From NCBI GenBank assembly GCA_963666415.2, contig CAXXPD010000003.1:930001-994000 (forward strand): a stretch of 64,000 bases of DNA, written 5' to 3'. A program made the position numbers and the translations under genes. This stretch comes from Bin87 sp963666415 (GTDB taxonomy: Bacteria; Chloroflexota; Dehalococcoidia; Lucifugimonadales; UBA3495). The notes under the pieces are model-generated. The model saw nothing but the letters and a program-made list of their open reading frames with translations, did not search any database and was not told the origin of the DNA. Below, in pieces: positions 33,661 to 42,635 of the stretch (within the stretch, counting starts at the first letter, position 1; every line of letters begins with the position of its first letter).

Positions 33661-35106
33661 GCTTTGTACAATCAAGCGGCATAGGCTAGCGTGTCGAGCA
33701 TCCTGTGGTACAAGAGGCGCGGGACTTTTATCGATTCGTGCTCGCGCTCGGACGGCATAAAAGTTCCCTGCTGCACCCAGAGGTGTCGTCTGACCAGGGC
33801 GATGGCGTCGGCGAAGGAAGGGCTGGTTTTGTCATACCACGCCGCGGTGCGCGGCGCCATGCCGCCACGCTGTTCGATCAGGATATCCGCTGCCAGCGTC
33901 ACCACGCTGAACAGGCCAAAGAGCGCGGGGGTGGTTCGGGCGATGGCTCGTTCCGACCACTGGCGCTGGGTTTCCACGCCCAGGTGAGCCCGCAGCTCCT
34001 CAAAGGTCACCTCGACCTGCCAGCGCAGCAGATACCACTGCAGTATCCGCAGCGGTTCCGCCTCGGTGTCGGTGCATAGCAAAGCATAGGGCCCGCGGCG
34101 CTCCTCCAGGTATCTGATGACGACCCAACGTATGGGAAGGCGCGGCGGCCCGCCGTGGTACCACAGCGCTACGCCCGAAGCGAGCTCGACCCTGGCGGTA
34201 CTGCCGTCGGAACCGGTGGCGCGGTAGGGAATCCATTGTGTAGCGGGATCGTCCAGCACCGCCGTGGGACTGGGCAATCGCGCGCCGACCACCCGGGGCC
34301 GCCCGATCTGGCCGGGCCGCCGCGCTGGCGCGGGCTGGTACCGGGACGCGTCCTTGCGCAGTTTGGTGACGACGACAATCGGCTTTGACATACTCTGGCA
34401 ATGCCGCAGGAACTCGCGCTTGGCGTAGCCGCCATCGGCCACCACCACCAGGTCCCGGTCCGGCAGCCACCGGCGCAGGCAGACCAGCATCTGCTGGGCG
34501 TAGTCGGTGACCGTCTGGTGCCGGCGGCCTTTGCGCCGGTCGTAGCGGGCCGACACCACCAGCGCGGTCAAAAACGGTAGCGCCCAGTGTCGACCCGCCC
34601 ATCCGATACGCGTCAGCAACATCAGGCTCACCCATTGCAATCCGGGGGTCATCACCACCTGGTCGTCCTTGGACCGCACCGGATCCCGATACCGTCCCTT
34701 GGCCGCAATCTTCCGGCCCCAGCGTCGTTCCACCGTCTCGTCAATGCCGAACACCAACGGCTCGGTGGATGAACCAAGGCGCCCGGCCACCAGCAGCAAC
34801 AGCACCCGGCTCAGTTGCAGCGGCGACCATCGGGCACGGTTGAGCACGTGGTGATAGATGGCGAAGTCGCCGTGCTGCCCAATCCCCAGGATGTTGAGGG
34901 CGGAGGACACGGTGCGTTTGCCGGGAGACAGGATCGCTCCCATGGCCAGGAGTTGGGCTTTGCGCCAGGTCCTGGGGTCAAACAGGTGCTCAAAGGGCAG
35001 CAGCAGGGTTACTATGACTGCGGGCAGGGTGGGCATACTCGACCTCTTTTGGTGATTTGGTCGAGCTTACCCTGTTCTTATAATTTATCTAGCTTTTGTA
35101 CAAAGT
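33661..35106 (-). mobile_element. IS element, DDE_5-like transposase, tandem copy 2
   Basis: Same ends as copy 1 (CTTTGTACAA 33662-33671; TTGTACAAAG 35096-35105), in direct orientation. It is followed by TCGAGACGCAGAACC, which also follows copy 1. Confidence 0.85.
33672..35036 (-). CDS. IS transposase (DDE superfamily), copy 2
   Basis: A 454-residue transposase nearly identical to copy 1. Differences include Gln for Lys in RRHxTV, PARRPG for PPRRPG, HLGVETQ for HLGMETQ and a cluster around IEQRGGMAPRTAAWY. Catalytic motifs are unchanged and both copies look functional. Confidence 0.92.
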   Translation of the reverse strand: MPTLPAVIVTLLLPFEHLFDPRTWRKAQLLAMGAILSPGKRTVSSALNILGIGQHGDFAIYHHVLNRARWSPLQLSRVLLLLVAGRLGSSTEPLVFGIDETVERRWGRKIAAKGRYRDPVRSKDDQVVMTPGLQWVSLMLLTRIGWAGRHWALPFLTALVVSARYDRRKGRRHQTVTDYAQQMLVCLRRWLPDRDLVVVADGGYAKREFLRHCQSMSKPIVVVTKLRKDASRYQPAPARRPGQIGRPRVVGARLPSPTAVLDDPATQWIPYRATGSDGSTARVELASGVALWYHGGPPRLPIRWVVIRYLEERRGPYALLCTDTEAEPLRILQWYLLRWQVEVTFEELRAHLGVETQRQWSERAIARTTPALFGLFSVVTLAADILIEQRGGMAPRTAAWYDKTSPSFADAIALVRRHLWVQQGTFMPSEREHESIKVPRLLYHRMLDTLAYAA

Positions 35107-35617
35107 CGAGACGCAGAACCGGATATATGGAAAGTCCCGGCTGCCCTGTACTACCGACTTGTAGATTCACTCGCCTACGCGGCTTGAAATGTGCAAAGCC
35201 TAGCTTAGAGGTTGCCGTGCTTGACGGTACGGTATGGCGGTGTCCGACGGGATTGCCACGTCGCTGCGCTTCGCGAAGAGGGGAACGACCCCTCACCCCA
35301 GCCCTCTCCCACAAGGGGAGAGGGAGTTTTTAGGCAACCCTCTTAGAGGTTGCCGTGCTTGACGGTACGGTATGGCGGTGTCCGACGGGATTGCCACTTC
35401 GCTGCGCTGATCGGGACGACTGGTTGCACGAAGTTCTCTGTAGTTAGCGTGGCGGGCGTGATGGTGCATCTGGATTCGTCGAGATTTCCTGACTGCGCCA
35501 TTTGGGTTGCAATCTTGCTGTCGACCGTTTTTTTGGCTACCGTATTTTTGACTACCGTACACTCAGCTCCAACACGGGATGTTGAACGAGCGGCAGGTTG
35601 ATTTGAGGGAGGTTCTG
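35107..35617. repeat. Intergenic region: 68-bp direct repeat around a CCCTCTCCC repeat
   Basis: The segment TTAGAGGTTGCCGTGCTTGA and onward occurs at 35205-35271 and again at 35344-35410 with one or two changes, flanking the CCCTCTCCC copy at 35280-35338. The inner part (GGGATTGCCACGTCGCTGCG) is an arm of the TCATTGCGAG repeat. The arrangement looks like a repeat inserted with target duplication, or a local duplication. No gene is supported. Confidence 0.75.
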
Positions 35618-36364
35618 ATGGCGAGGCTGGATGGGAAGGTTGCTATCATCAGCGGCGGCGCGCCTGGGATGGGAGAGTGCGAGGCCCGGCTGTTTGCGGC
35701 GGAAGGGGCCTCGGTTCTGATTGGCGACTTGCTGGACGATGCCGGCGAGGTGGTGGCGGCCAGTATCGTAGCGGCCGGAGGGCGGTGCGTTTACCGGCAT
35801 CTGGATGTTACGTCAGAAGAGGATTGGTCGGCGGCGGTGTCGGCGTTTGGACGGCTGGATATTTTGGTGAACAACGCAGGGATCGGCAGCAGTTCGCATC
35901 GCATCGAAGATGAACCGGAAGAGGCATGGGACCGCACGATGGATGTGAACGCCAAGGGGGTGTTCCTGGGCACGCGGGCGGCCATACCGGCGATGCTGGA
36001 CGTTGGCCGCGGGTCGATTATCAACATCTCGTCGCAGCTGGGAATCGTGGCAGTGCCGTATAACGGGTCGGCTTACCAGAGTTCCAAAGGCGCGGTGCGT
36101 CTGTTCACCAAGTCAGCGGCAATCCAATACGCTGGCGACGGGATTCGCGTGAACTCGGTGCATCAGGGGCCGGTGGTTACCGAGATGACGCGGGCGAGTC
36201 GGGCTGACGCGGAGCGGCACGAGATGATGCTGGCCCGGGTTCCGATGGGCCGGTACGGGGAGCCGGAAGAGGTTGCCTACGCCGTGTTGTACCTCGCTTC
36301 CGATGAGTCGTCGTTCGTTACCGGCAGCGAGGTTGTGGTGGACGGAGGCTGGACGGCGCAGTGA
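35618..36364 (+). CDS. SDR-family NAD(P)-dependent oxidoreductase
   Basis: A 248-residue classical short-chain dehydrogenase starting at ATG 35618 (GGGAGG six bases upstream). The cofactor loop is SGGAPGMGE in place of the usual TGxxxGIG; NNAGIGSS follows; the catalytic Ser is in NISSQLG and the YQSSK tetrad element is present. A terminal GSEVVVDGGW completes the family pattern. It would oxidise or reduce an alcohol/ketone pair; substrate unknown. Confidence 0.93.
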   Translation: MARLDGKVAIISGGAPGMGECEARLFAAEGASVLIGDLLDDAGEVVAASIVAAGGRCVYRHLDVTSEEDWSAAVSAFGRLDILVNNAGIGSSSHRIEDEPEEAWDRTMDVNAKGVFLGTRAAIPAMLDVGRGSIINISSQLGIVAVPYNGSAYQSSKGAVRLFTKSAAIQYAGDGIRVNSVHQGPVVTEMTRASRADAERHEMMLARVPMGRYGEPEEVAYAVLYLASDESSFVTGSEVVVDGGWTAQ

Positions 36365-36384
36365 GGGATGCGGTTGGGCGGTCG

Positions 36385-37293
36385 TTACAGTTTTTTGAAC
36401 CGCTCCAGTTGCAAAGCCAGTTGATCGGTGGTGGCAGCCCGGGGTTCCAGTACCAGCCAGGTGAGTCCCGCATCGGCGTAGTCGCGGATGTCGGCGGCGA
36501 TTTGTTCCGGTGAACCGCGCAGGGGCGTGCGGCCAGCGCCAGTGATGGGTGAATCGGTGATGTCCAGGCCGGCGCGCAGGGACAGGTCGAAGCCCGGCAT
36601 GGTCAGGCCGGCGTCGGCGCGGAGGGCGGCGATGCGTTGTGCGACGCGGGCAACGTCGGCCGGGGTTTGGCGGACGCCGTGCCAGCCGTCGCCGAGTCGG
36701 GCGGCCCGGCGCAACGCCGGGGCCGAGGTGCCACCCGTCCAGATTGGCGGATGGGGCTGACTAGCCGGGCGAGGCGCCATCACGAGGCCGGCGACCGTGT
36801 AATGTTGGCCGGAGAAGGATGGGGTGGTTTCAGTCCAGAAGGCACGCAGCAGGCGAATGTGCTCGTCTGTGACCGGGCCGCGCGTGTCGAAGTTGGCGTC
36901 GAGGCCGATGAATTCTTCCTGCATCCAGCCCACGCCGGCGCCAACGATGAGGCGTCCGTTGGAGATTACATCGAGGGTGCTCAGCATTTTGGCGTTGAGG
37001 ACGGGATGGCGATAGGGCAGGACGAGCACGCTGAACCCCAGTTGGATGCTGCTGGTTACGGCGGCGAGATAGGCGAGGGTGGTAACGGGTTCGAGGATAT
37101 TGTCGTCAGCAGCCAACGGGAAGCGGCCATCGGTTCGGTAGGGATACGCCGAATGGAGTTCGGTGGGAATTGCGATATGGTCGCTGAGGAAGATGCCATC
37201 GTAGTCGAGCGCCTCGGCGCGGCGGGCGAGGTCGACCAGCGTGTCGATGTGGGCCAAGGGGCCGACGTTGGGCAGGATTACGCCGTATTTCAT
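36385..37293 (-). CDS. LLM-class F420-dependent oxidoreductase
   Basis: A 302-residue luciferase-like TIM barrel. Family marks are MKYGVILPNVG, YDGIFLSDHI, the LDVISNGRLIVGAGVGW segment and HPPIWTGGTSAPALRRAARLGDGW. Most such proteins of this length in Actinobacteria and Chloroflexota use F420, but FMN use cannot be excluded. It converges on the SDR gene, with 20 bases between the stops. Confidence 0.9.
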   Translation of the reverse strand: MKYGVILPNVGPLAHIDTLVDLARRAEALDYDGIFLSDHIAIPTELHSAYPYRTDGRFPLAADDNILEPVTTLAYLAAVTSSIQLGFSVLVLPYRHPVLNAKMLSTLDVISNGRLIVGAGVGWMQEEFIGLDANFDTRGPVTDEHIRLLRAFWTETTPSFSGQHYTVAGLVMAPRPASQPHPPIWTGGTSAPALRRAARLGDGWHGVRQTPADVARVAQRIAALRADAGLTMPGFDLSLRAGLDITDSPITGAGRTPLRGSPEQIAADIRDYADAGLTWLVLEPRAATTDQLALQLERFKKL

Positions 37294-37336
37294 GGGTGCC
37301 TTCGGGGGTAGTTCGGGTTTTTACAAGATGCCAAGG

Positions 37337-37440
37337 TGGTCCTTCGACGGGCTCAGGATGAACGGGGGGAGAGATGGCAGGGGCGGGTTGGTCTTTCGAC
37401 GGGCTCGGGGTGGTCCTTCGACGGGCTCAGGACGAACGGG
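37337..37440. repeat. Three CCTTCGACGGGCTCAGGATG repeats
   Basis: Copies at 37341-37365, 37392-37409 (partial) and 37413-37439, all in the same orientation, between the LLM gene and the next repeat block. Confidence 0.8.
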
Positions 37441-37542
37441 GGGAGGCATGGCGGGGGCAGGATTAGCGGGGACGGTTGTTGGGCGGACTATCGGTAGACT
37501 TTGGATAGGGGTTGGTTCTTACGCGTACCCGCGTTAATCTGT

Positions 37543-37785
37543 CATAGCGAGGAGGACAGCGACGCGGCAATCTCGACGAGGGTGAACACACGTCGACGAA
37601 CCGCGGTTGCTACGGCGACGAGATTGCCGCGCTGCGCTCGCAATGACAAAGTGGGTACGCATCAAAATGACAAAGTGGGTACGGTCGCGATGACAAAGTG
37701 GGTACGGTCGCAATGACAAAGTGGGTACGCATCAGAATGACAAAGTGGGTACGCTCGCAATGACAAAGCAGGTACGCATCACAGG
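37543..37785. repeat. TCATTGCGAG repeat with a short tandem tail
   Basis: One palindromic unit (37543-37647) passes into seven short direct repeats of about 22 bp built on AATGACAAAGTGGGTACG, with spacers CATCA, GTCG or CTCG between them. The tail appears to be an expansion of the repeat's last arm. Not a CRISPR: spacers are not unique and have no fixed length. Confidence 0.8.
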
Positions 37786-37795
37786 GTTGGTTTGG

Positions 37796-37825
37796 TTGAC
37801 ACTCCGGGGAACCCGATGCTAGCAT
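37796..37825 (+). promoter_or_regulatory. Possible promoter ahead of citrate synthase
   Basis: TTGACA with TAGCAT 18 bases downstream. It would give a leader of about 245 bases before the citrate synthase ATG; nothing else of note was seen in that leader. Confidence 0.3.
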
Positions 37826-38077
37826 ATTTTACCGCTTGGCCGGTTATCCTGCATGGGCACAACGTGGATACCGGGCGTACAATGTTATTCGGAAATTCAG
37901 TGCGCTTGCCTCGACAATTGTCTGGTTTTGGGGCGACCGGCTCCACGCTCAGGTTGCTGGCGGAGCGCTGCCGCAACAACGATATGGCGCTGGATGGATA
38001 TTTCTAAAATTGATGTTGCGAGCAATGTGCGCCGCCCGGCTGATCGGGACGGAGCAGCAAATCCAAGGAGGACGCTA

Positions 38078-39214
38078 ATGGCCGAACAGCCGGAACTACA
38101 CCGCGGTTTGATGAACGTGTACATGGACACTACGAAGTCCAGTTTCATTGACGGCGAAGTCGGAAAACTGCTTTATCGCGGGTACGATATCCACGATCTG
38201 GCCGAAAAGTCCACCTTTGAAGAGATCGTCTACCTGGTGCTGTACGGTGAGCTGCCGAATCGGGCCGAGCTGGACGAGATGGACGAATACCTGCGGGCGA
38301 ACCGGCGGATTCCCGACCAGATCATTACGGTTATTGATGCCGTGAAAGACGCCCATCCGATGGACGTGCTGCAGACGGCGCTGATTGGGTTGGCCGCGTT
38401 TGACGAGGAGTCGGAGGACAATTCAAAGGCAGCCAACGTCCGCAAGGCGCTGCGCCTGACGGCCAAGGCTCCCACCATCGTTACGGCTCACCACCGCCTG
38501 CGGACGGGTTTGGAGCCGGTAGCGCCGAATCCGGAACTGAACCACGCCGGCAACTTTCTGTACATGCTGTTCAATGAGATTCCCGACGAAGAGACGGTCG
38601 CTCTCATGGACGTGGACTTCATCCTGCACGCTGAGCATGGTGTCAACGCATCGTCCTTCGCGGCGCGGGTGAGCGCGTCCACGAACTCGACGCTTCATGC
38701 GGCGGTGTCGGGCGCGGTGGGGGCGCTGAAGGGCCCGGCCCACGGCGGGGCTGCCGAAGAAGTGATGAAGATGTCGATGGAAATCGGCAACCCCGAAAAC
38801 GCCGAAGAGTACGCCCGCAACAAGCTGGACAACCGCGAGCGTATCATGGGATTCGGCCATCGGGTTTACAAGGCTGAGGATCCCCGGGCGCGCCACCTAC
38901 GGGAACGCTCGCAGGCGCTGGGCGAGAAGCGGGGCGACCCACGCTGGTTCCAGATTTTGACACACCTGTCCGAAAATGTGATGGCTCCCTACCGGGAACG
39001 GGGCATCTACGTGAACGTGGACTTTTACGCCGGTTCGATTTACCACCTGCTGGGCATCGAGTCCGATCTGTTCATTCCGATATTTGCGTTGGGCCGGGTG
39101 CCGGGTTGGTCCGCGCAGTGTATCGAGCAGTACGAGAACAACATCCTGCTGCGGCCCCGGCTGCACTACATTGGCGAAATGGATCGGGAGTACGTTCCGC
39201 TCGAACAACGATAG
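38078..39214 (+). CDS. Citrate synthase
   Basis: A 378-residue citrate (or 2-methylcitrate) synthase, condensing acetyl-CoA with oxaloacetate at the entry of the TCA cycle. ATG 38078 follows AAGGAGG. Catalytic residues lie in LHAEHGVNASSF (first His), LKGPAHGGAAEEV (second His) and YVNVDFYAGS (Asp); GFGHRVYKAEDPR is the substrate-binding loop. Length matches the short dimeric type found in Gram-positives and archaea rather than the long allosteric type. A terminator follows. Confidence 0.96.
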   Translation: MAEQPELHRGLMNVYMDTTKSSFIDGEVGKLLYRGYDIHDLAEKSTFEEIVYLVLYGELPNRAELDEMDEYLRANRRIPDQIITVIDAVKDAHPMDVLQTALIGLAAFDEESEDNSKAANVRKALRLTAKAPTIVTAHHRLRTGLEPVAPNPELNHAGNFLYMLFNEIPDEETVALMDVDFILHAEHGVNASSFAARVSASTNSTLHAAVSGAVGALKGPAHGGAAEEVMKMSMEIGNPENAEEYARNKLDNRERIMGFGHRVYKAEDPRARHLRERSQALGEKRGDPRWFQILTHLSENVMAPYRERGIYVNVDFYAGSIYHLLGIESDLFIPIFALGRVPGWSAQCIEQYENNILLRPRLHYIGEMDREYVPLEQR

Positions 39215-39233
39215 CTGGAACTGCATGCTGATC

Positions 39234-39266
39234 AAAGGGGCCGCCGTGATACACCGGCGGCTCTTT
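39234..39266 (+). terminator. Terminator after citrate synthase
   Basis: GGCCGCCG/CGGCGGCTC-type stem with a seven-base loop, flanked by AAAGG and CTCTTT. The U run is short. Confidence 0.65.
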
Positions 39267-39295
39267 GCGTTGGCCGGAATGAGTGCGTAGCCTGC

Positions 39296-39874
39296 CTAAT
39301 GAGTGCGTAGCCTACCTGGGTAGATTTCGAGATTGCCCAGGTGGGCCTCGGCGATGACCTTGCGGCCATCGTTGTCGCCGGTGTGAGCGTCGCCGCTGTG
39401 GCTGTCGCCGGCGTGGTTGTCATTATCGTGGCTGTCGTTGTGGCGATCGTCGTCGCTGTCGGCAGCTTTGTCGTGGCTGTCTGCGTCTACATCCAAAGAT
39501 GCGGATGCGTAGACGTGGAAGTTGAGGCCAAAACTGCCGGCGTTGGTCGCCTCAAAGGTCAGGCTGCCGGGTTGATCTTGTGATACCAGGGTGGTCAGGT
39601 CGTAACCGTGGAGATGCACCTCGCCGGCCTCGTCGGATGTGAACCGCAGGGAAACAGTGTCGCCCTGGGTTGCTCGTAAATCCTCGCGAGTTGAAGTGGT
39701 GGCGCGATTGGCAATGTTGACGTCGATTGTTGTGGTGTCGGTGACGATTGGCGGCGAGTCGGCGCCCGGTGGCGTGGTGGGGCCGCACGCCGCAACAACC
39801 ACCGCAGCGACGAGAGCGAGAGTGGCGCACAGCCAGATTCCGGGCCGGCGCATATTCTGTTGAAATCCCAGCAT
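39296..39874 (-). CDS. His/Asp-rich lipoprotein, cupredoxin-like
   Basis: About 192 residues from ATG 39874 (GGAGG eight bases upstream). Signal peptide with lipobox VVAAC. The mature part has a beta-rich domain with LRATQGDTVSLRF, GEVHLHGYD and NAGSFGLNFHVY, resembling cupredoxin-like folds. A low-complexity tail of His, Asp and Ser (HDKAADSDDDRHNDSHDN) follows and looks suited to metal binding. It is downstream of another His-rich gene on the same strand. Possibly periplasmic copper or zinc handling; this is inference. Confidence 0.7.
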   Translation of the reverse strand: MLGFQQNMRRPGIWLCATLALVAAVVVAACGPTTPPGADSPPIVTDTTTIDVNIANRATTSTREDLRATQGDTVSLRFTSDEAGEVHLHGYDLTTLVSQDQPGSLTFEATNAGSFGLNFHVYASASLDVDADSHDKAADSDDDRHNDSHDNDNHAGDSHSGDAHTGDNDGRKVIAEAHLGNLEIYPGRLRTH

Positions 39875-39983
39875 CGAAAGCATCCTCCGTGGGGGTTGGT
39901 GAACCGGGGCAGTCGCCGGGAGGCGGTTGCCGTCGTTTGGGTTATCGGTTGGGTTATCGGTTGGGTTAAGGGTGAGAGCGATG

Positions 39984-40540
39984 CTATGGGATGGGAGGCC
40001 GCCGCTGCGGCGGCGTGTTGACGCTGGTGGGTGTCTCCGGCGGGTTGGCGAACCGGGCCAGAGGGTTGTGGTCAGGGTTGGTCGGAGCCGGCGGGCGCGA
40101 TTCCCCGGGTGTGGTGAGGAAGGGTGCGGAAAGCACGGTTAGCAGCAGGCTGGCGGTTGTTGACGACAGTATCGCCACGCCGCCGGGGACGTCCGATCTG
40201 TTGCTGGTGGGTAACTCGGCCGAGGCTGATGCGTTCGGTATCAGGAAGCGATGGACGGTGGTTGCCGCGTGGTGTAAGTGATGTGCGTCAGCGTCGTAGA
40301 TGTGCTGGTGAGAGACCGGCGCGCCGTTGAGATACAGGTGTTCGCGGGCGTGGAAGCGTTCGGCGTAGTGGTGGTCAATCGATGGGCCGGCGATGGGCCG
40401 GCGATGGGCAGGGCCAACCAAACCAGGGCCAACGCGGACATGAGCAGGGCGATGAACGACAGTGGCGCTACCGGCCTGGACGCCGCATCCGGCGGGGGAG
40501 TCGATGCGCAGGGAATGAAACTCGGCAAGGGGGGCATCAT
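39984..40540 (-). pseudogene. His-rich membrane protein, frameshifted by an 11-bp duplication
   Basis: Two frames join into one sensible protein. The first gives a Pro-rich N-terminus and a membrane helix (FIALLMSALALVWLALPIAG). The second continues with HHYAERFHAREHLYLNGAP, a His-rich stretch (DADAHHLHH) and a second hydrophobic segment (ILSSTTASLLLTVLSAPFL). The break is at 40381-40402, where GATGGGCCGGC is present in two tandem copies; removing one copy restores the frame through IAGPSIDHHYAERF. Either a recent lesion or an assembly error. It is probably in an operon with the His-rich lipoprotein downstream. Confidence 0.6.
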
Positions 40541-41006
40541 CGGGACGAGGCTTTTCGATGGTCGACAGACATAGGGGTAATTGGTTCGGGTGGCCCTTCG
40601 ACAAAGCTCAATGTGACCGGCGATTATGATTGGGTGGACAATCGAAAGGCCCCGGTATGGGAAGCGCGTTCACGCGTACCCAATTTGTCATTGCGAGCAT
40701 AGGGCGGCAATACCGTTGCCGTAGCAACAGCGGTTCGCCGACGTGTTCAACATCGTCGAGATTGCCGCGTCGCCATGCTCCTCGCGATGACAGATTGGGG
40801 TTGGGATTGCCGCGTCGCCATGCTCCTCGCAATGACAGATTGGGGTCGAGATTGCCGCGTCGCCATGCTCCTCGCAATGACGGATTTGGGTCGAGATTGC
40901 CGCGTCGCCATGCTCCTCGCAATGACGGATTTGGGTTGGGATTGCCGAGTTGCCATGCTCCTCGCAATGACAGATTAGAGCGGGTACGTGCGAGGGGAGC
41001 GCTCCG
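40541..41006. repeat. TCATTGCGAG repeat with five 45-bp direct repeats
   Basis: A palindromic unit at 40686-40793 is followed by further copies of its right arm with 45-bp period (GATTGCCGCGTCGCCATGCT and CCTCGCAATGACAGATT) to 40977. The first bases (40592-40615) hold a decayed CCTTCGACAAAGCTCAATG copy, and 40650-40662 an AATCGAAAGGCCC end of the repeat family seen at 54546. No gene is supported. Confidence 0.85.
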
Positions 41007-41036
41007 TTGACAGTTGCTTTGATTTTAGCAGATAAT
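41007..41036 (+). promoter_or_regulatory. Promoter of the DUF1800 operon
   Basis: A consensus TTGACA and a GATAAT 18 bases downstream, about 110 bases before the DUF1800 start codon and just after the repeat block. Confidence 0.6.
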
Positions 41037-41147
41037 GTTATATCACCAATTGGTTCGTTGGGGTTACACTTGACGGCCTGAACTAGCAATACACGTTCAC
41101 ATGGGCGTGGACACGTAATCGCAAAACACACTACAGGAGGCGCAGCG

Positions 41148-42551
41148 ATGGCATCTCAGGACATTGCCTTGATGGCTCACCTGATGCGTCGTGCCGGCTT
41201 TGGAGCCACCCGCGAAGAGCTGGAGGCGAGGGCCGCTATAGGGTACGAAGCTACAGTTGAAGAGTTACTCAACCCCGCAAGCCAGCCGGCGATCGATCGG
41301 TACGAGTTGGTGCGGTACCATCCGTGGGCCTGGCGCCCCGGCACCATTCAGGGAATGGGTTCGGCGGAATGGCTCTATTTCATGACCAACACCAAGCGGC
41401 CTCTGGAAGAGAAAATGGCGCTCTTCTGGCACCAGGTGTTCGCCACGGGCGTGTCCAAGGTGGACCACTATGACGAGATTACTCGCATGGTAACGCTGTT
41501 CCGCGAAAAGGGCATGGGCAACTACAAAGATCTGTTGCTCGAAGTGTCCCGCAACCCGGCCATGATTTACTGGCTGGACAACTTTGAGAACCATGCCGAC
41601 GCCGTGAACGAGAACTGGGGCCGCGAGCTGCTGGAGCTGTTCAGCATGGGCGTGGGTACCTACACGGAAGTTGACGTGCGGGAAGCGTCCCGAGCCTTTA
41701 CCGGCTGGACGTTCGAGCCCAAGCTGCCGCGCGGTCCGATTGGCCGCCACGACTGGAACTTCACCTATCTGCCGGAAGACCATGATGACGGCGAAAAGAC
41801 GTTCCTCGGCGAGACCGGCAATTTCAACGGCGAAGACATTATCAACATCGTCTGCGAGCACCCGGCTACCGCCACATTCATCGCACGCCACCTATACAAC
41901 TTCTTTGTGGCTGATGAGGCGCAGGTTCCGGCCTGGCAGGTCATTCCACCGGTGGATGAAGATGCGGTGGAGCTACTGGCCGATACGTTCGTGGAATCCG
42001 GCAGCGACCTAACGGCCGTACTGCGGGTACTGTTCAACAGCGATTTCTTCAAGAACGCCCGATACGCCCGCCTGAAGAGCCCCGCCGAAGTGGTGGTGGG
42101 AACTTTGCGGTTGGTGGGCGGCTACGAATTCCCGGCTCCCGGATTGGGCGAGATGGCACGCCAGCCCACATATATGGGCCAGGACCTGCTGAATCCCCCC
42201 AGCGTGGAAGGCTGGCACACCGGTATGGAGTGGATCAACAGTGGTTCGCTGATGCGCCGCATTAACTTCACCGCCGACATGATGAGCGACGTCAACCGCC
42301 CCGGCATCCGCAGTATGATTGACCGGATGCAGGCGCAGGGTGACCTGACTCCGCAATCGATGGTGGACAACTGCCTGGACCTGATGGGCCCGCTGGAAGT
42401 TGACGATGATACTCGCCAGGAGCTGGTGAGCCACGCCGCGACGGGAGGGAACCTGACCTGGGCGACCAACACCGACGTGGACTCTGCCGAGCAGCGCATA
42501 TCCGAGATGCTGCAACTGATCGTGTCCCTGCGCGACTACCAGTACGCCTAG
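41148..42551 (+). CDS. DUF1800 family protein
   Basis: A 467-residue DUF1800 protein, starting after AGGAGG. Characteristic segments: MRRAGFGATREELE at the N-terminus, KMALFWHQVFAT, NPAMIYWLDNFEN, NENWGRELLELFSMGVG, REASRAFTGWTF and, near the C-terminus, NPPSVEGWHTGMEWIN. No signal peptide is seen, though many homologues are exported. DUF1800 genes nearly always pair with DUF1501, as here; the joint function is unknown. First gene of a three-gene plus-strand unit. Confidence 0.93.
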   Translation: MASQDIALMAHLMRRAGFGATREELEARAAIGYEATVEELLNPASQPAIDRYELVRYHPWAWRPGTIQGMGSAEWLYFMTNTKRPLEEKMALFWHQVFATGVSKVDHYDEITRMVTLFREKGMGNYKDLLLEVSRNPAMIYWLDNFENHADAVNENWGRELLELFSMGVGTYTEVDVREASRAFTGWTFEPKLPRGPIGRHDWNFTYLPEDHDDGEKTFLGETGNFNGEDIINIVCEHPATATFIARHLYNFFVADEAQVPAWQVIPPVDEDAVELLADTFVESGSDLTAVLRVLFNSDFFKNARYARLKSPAEVVVGTLRLVGGYEFPAPGLGEMARQPTYMGQDLLNPPSVEGWHTGMEWINSGSLMRRINFTADMMSDVNRPGIRSMIDRMQAQGDLTPQSMVDNCLDLMGPLEVDDDTRQELVSHAATGGNLTWATNTDVDSAEQRISEMLQLIVSLRDYQYA

Positions 42552-42635
42552 TAATACTGCACCGTGGCGGTTTCGATGCCGCCGCGGCGCCATTACTTGC
42601 AGAGTGGACGATTGACACTCAATGGAGCAACCAAA

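Noticed and set aside
37640..37785. CRISPR-like short repeats
   Set aside because: Spacers are only 3-8 bases and are themselves repeated.
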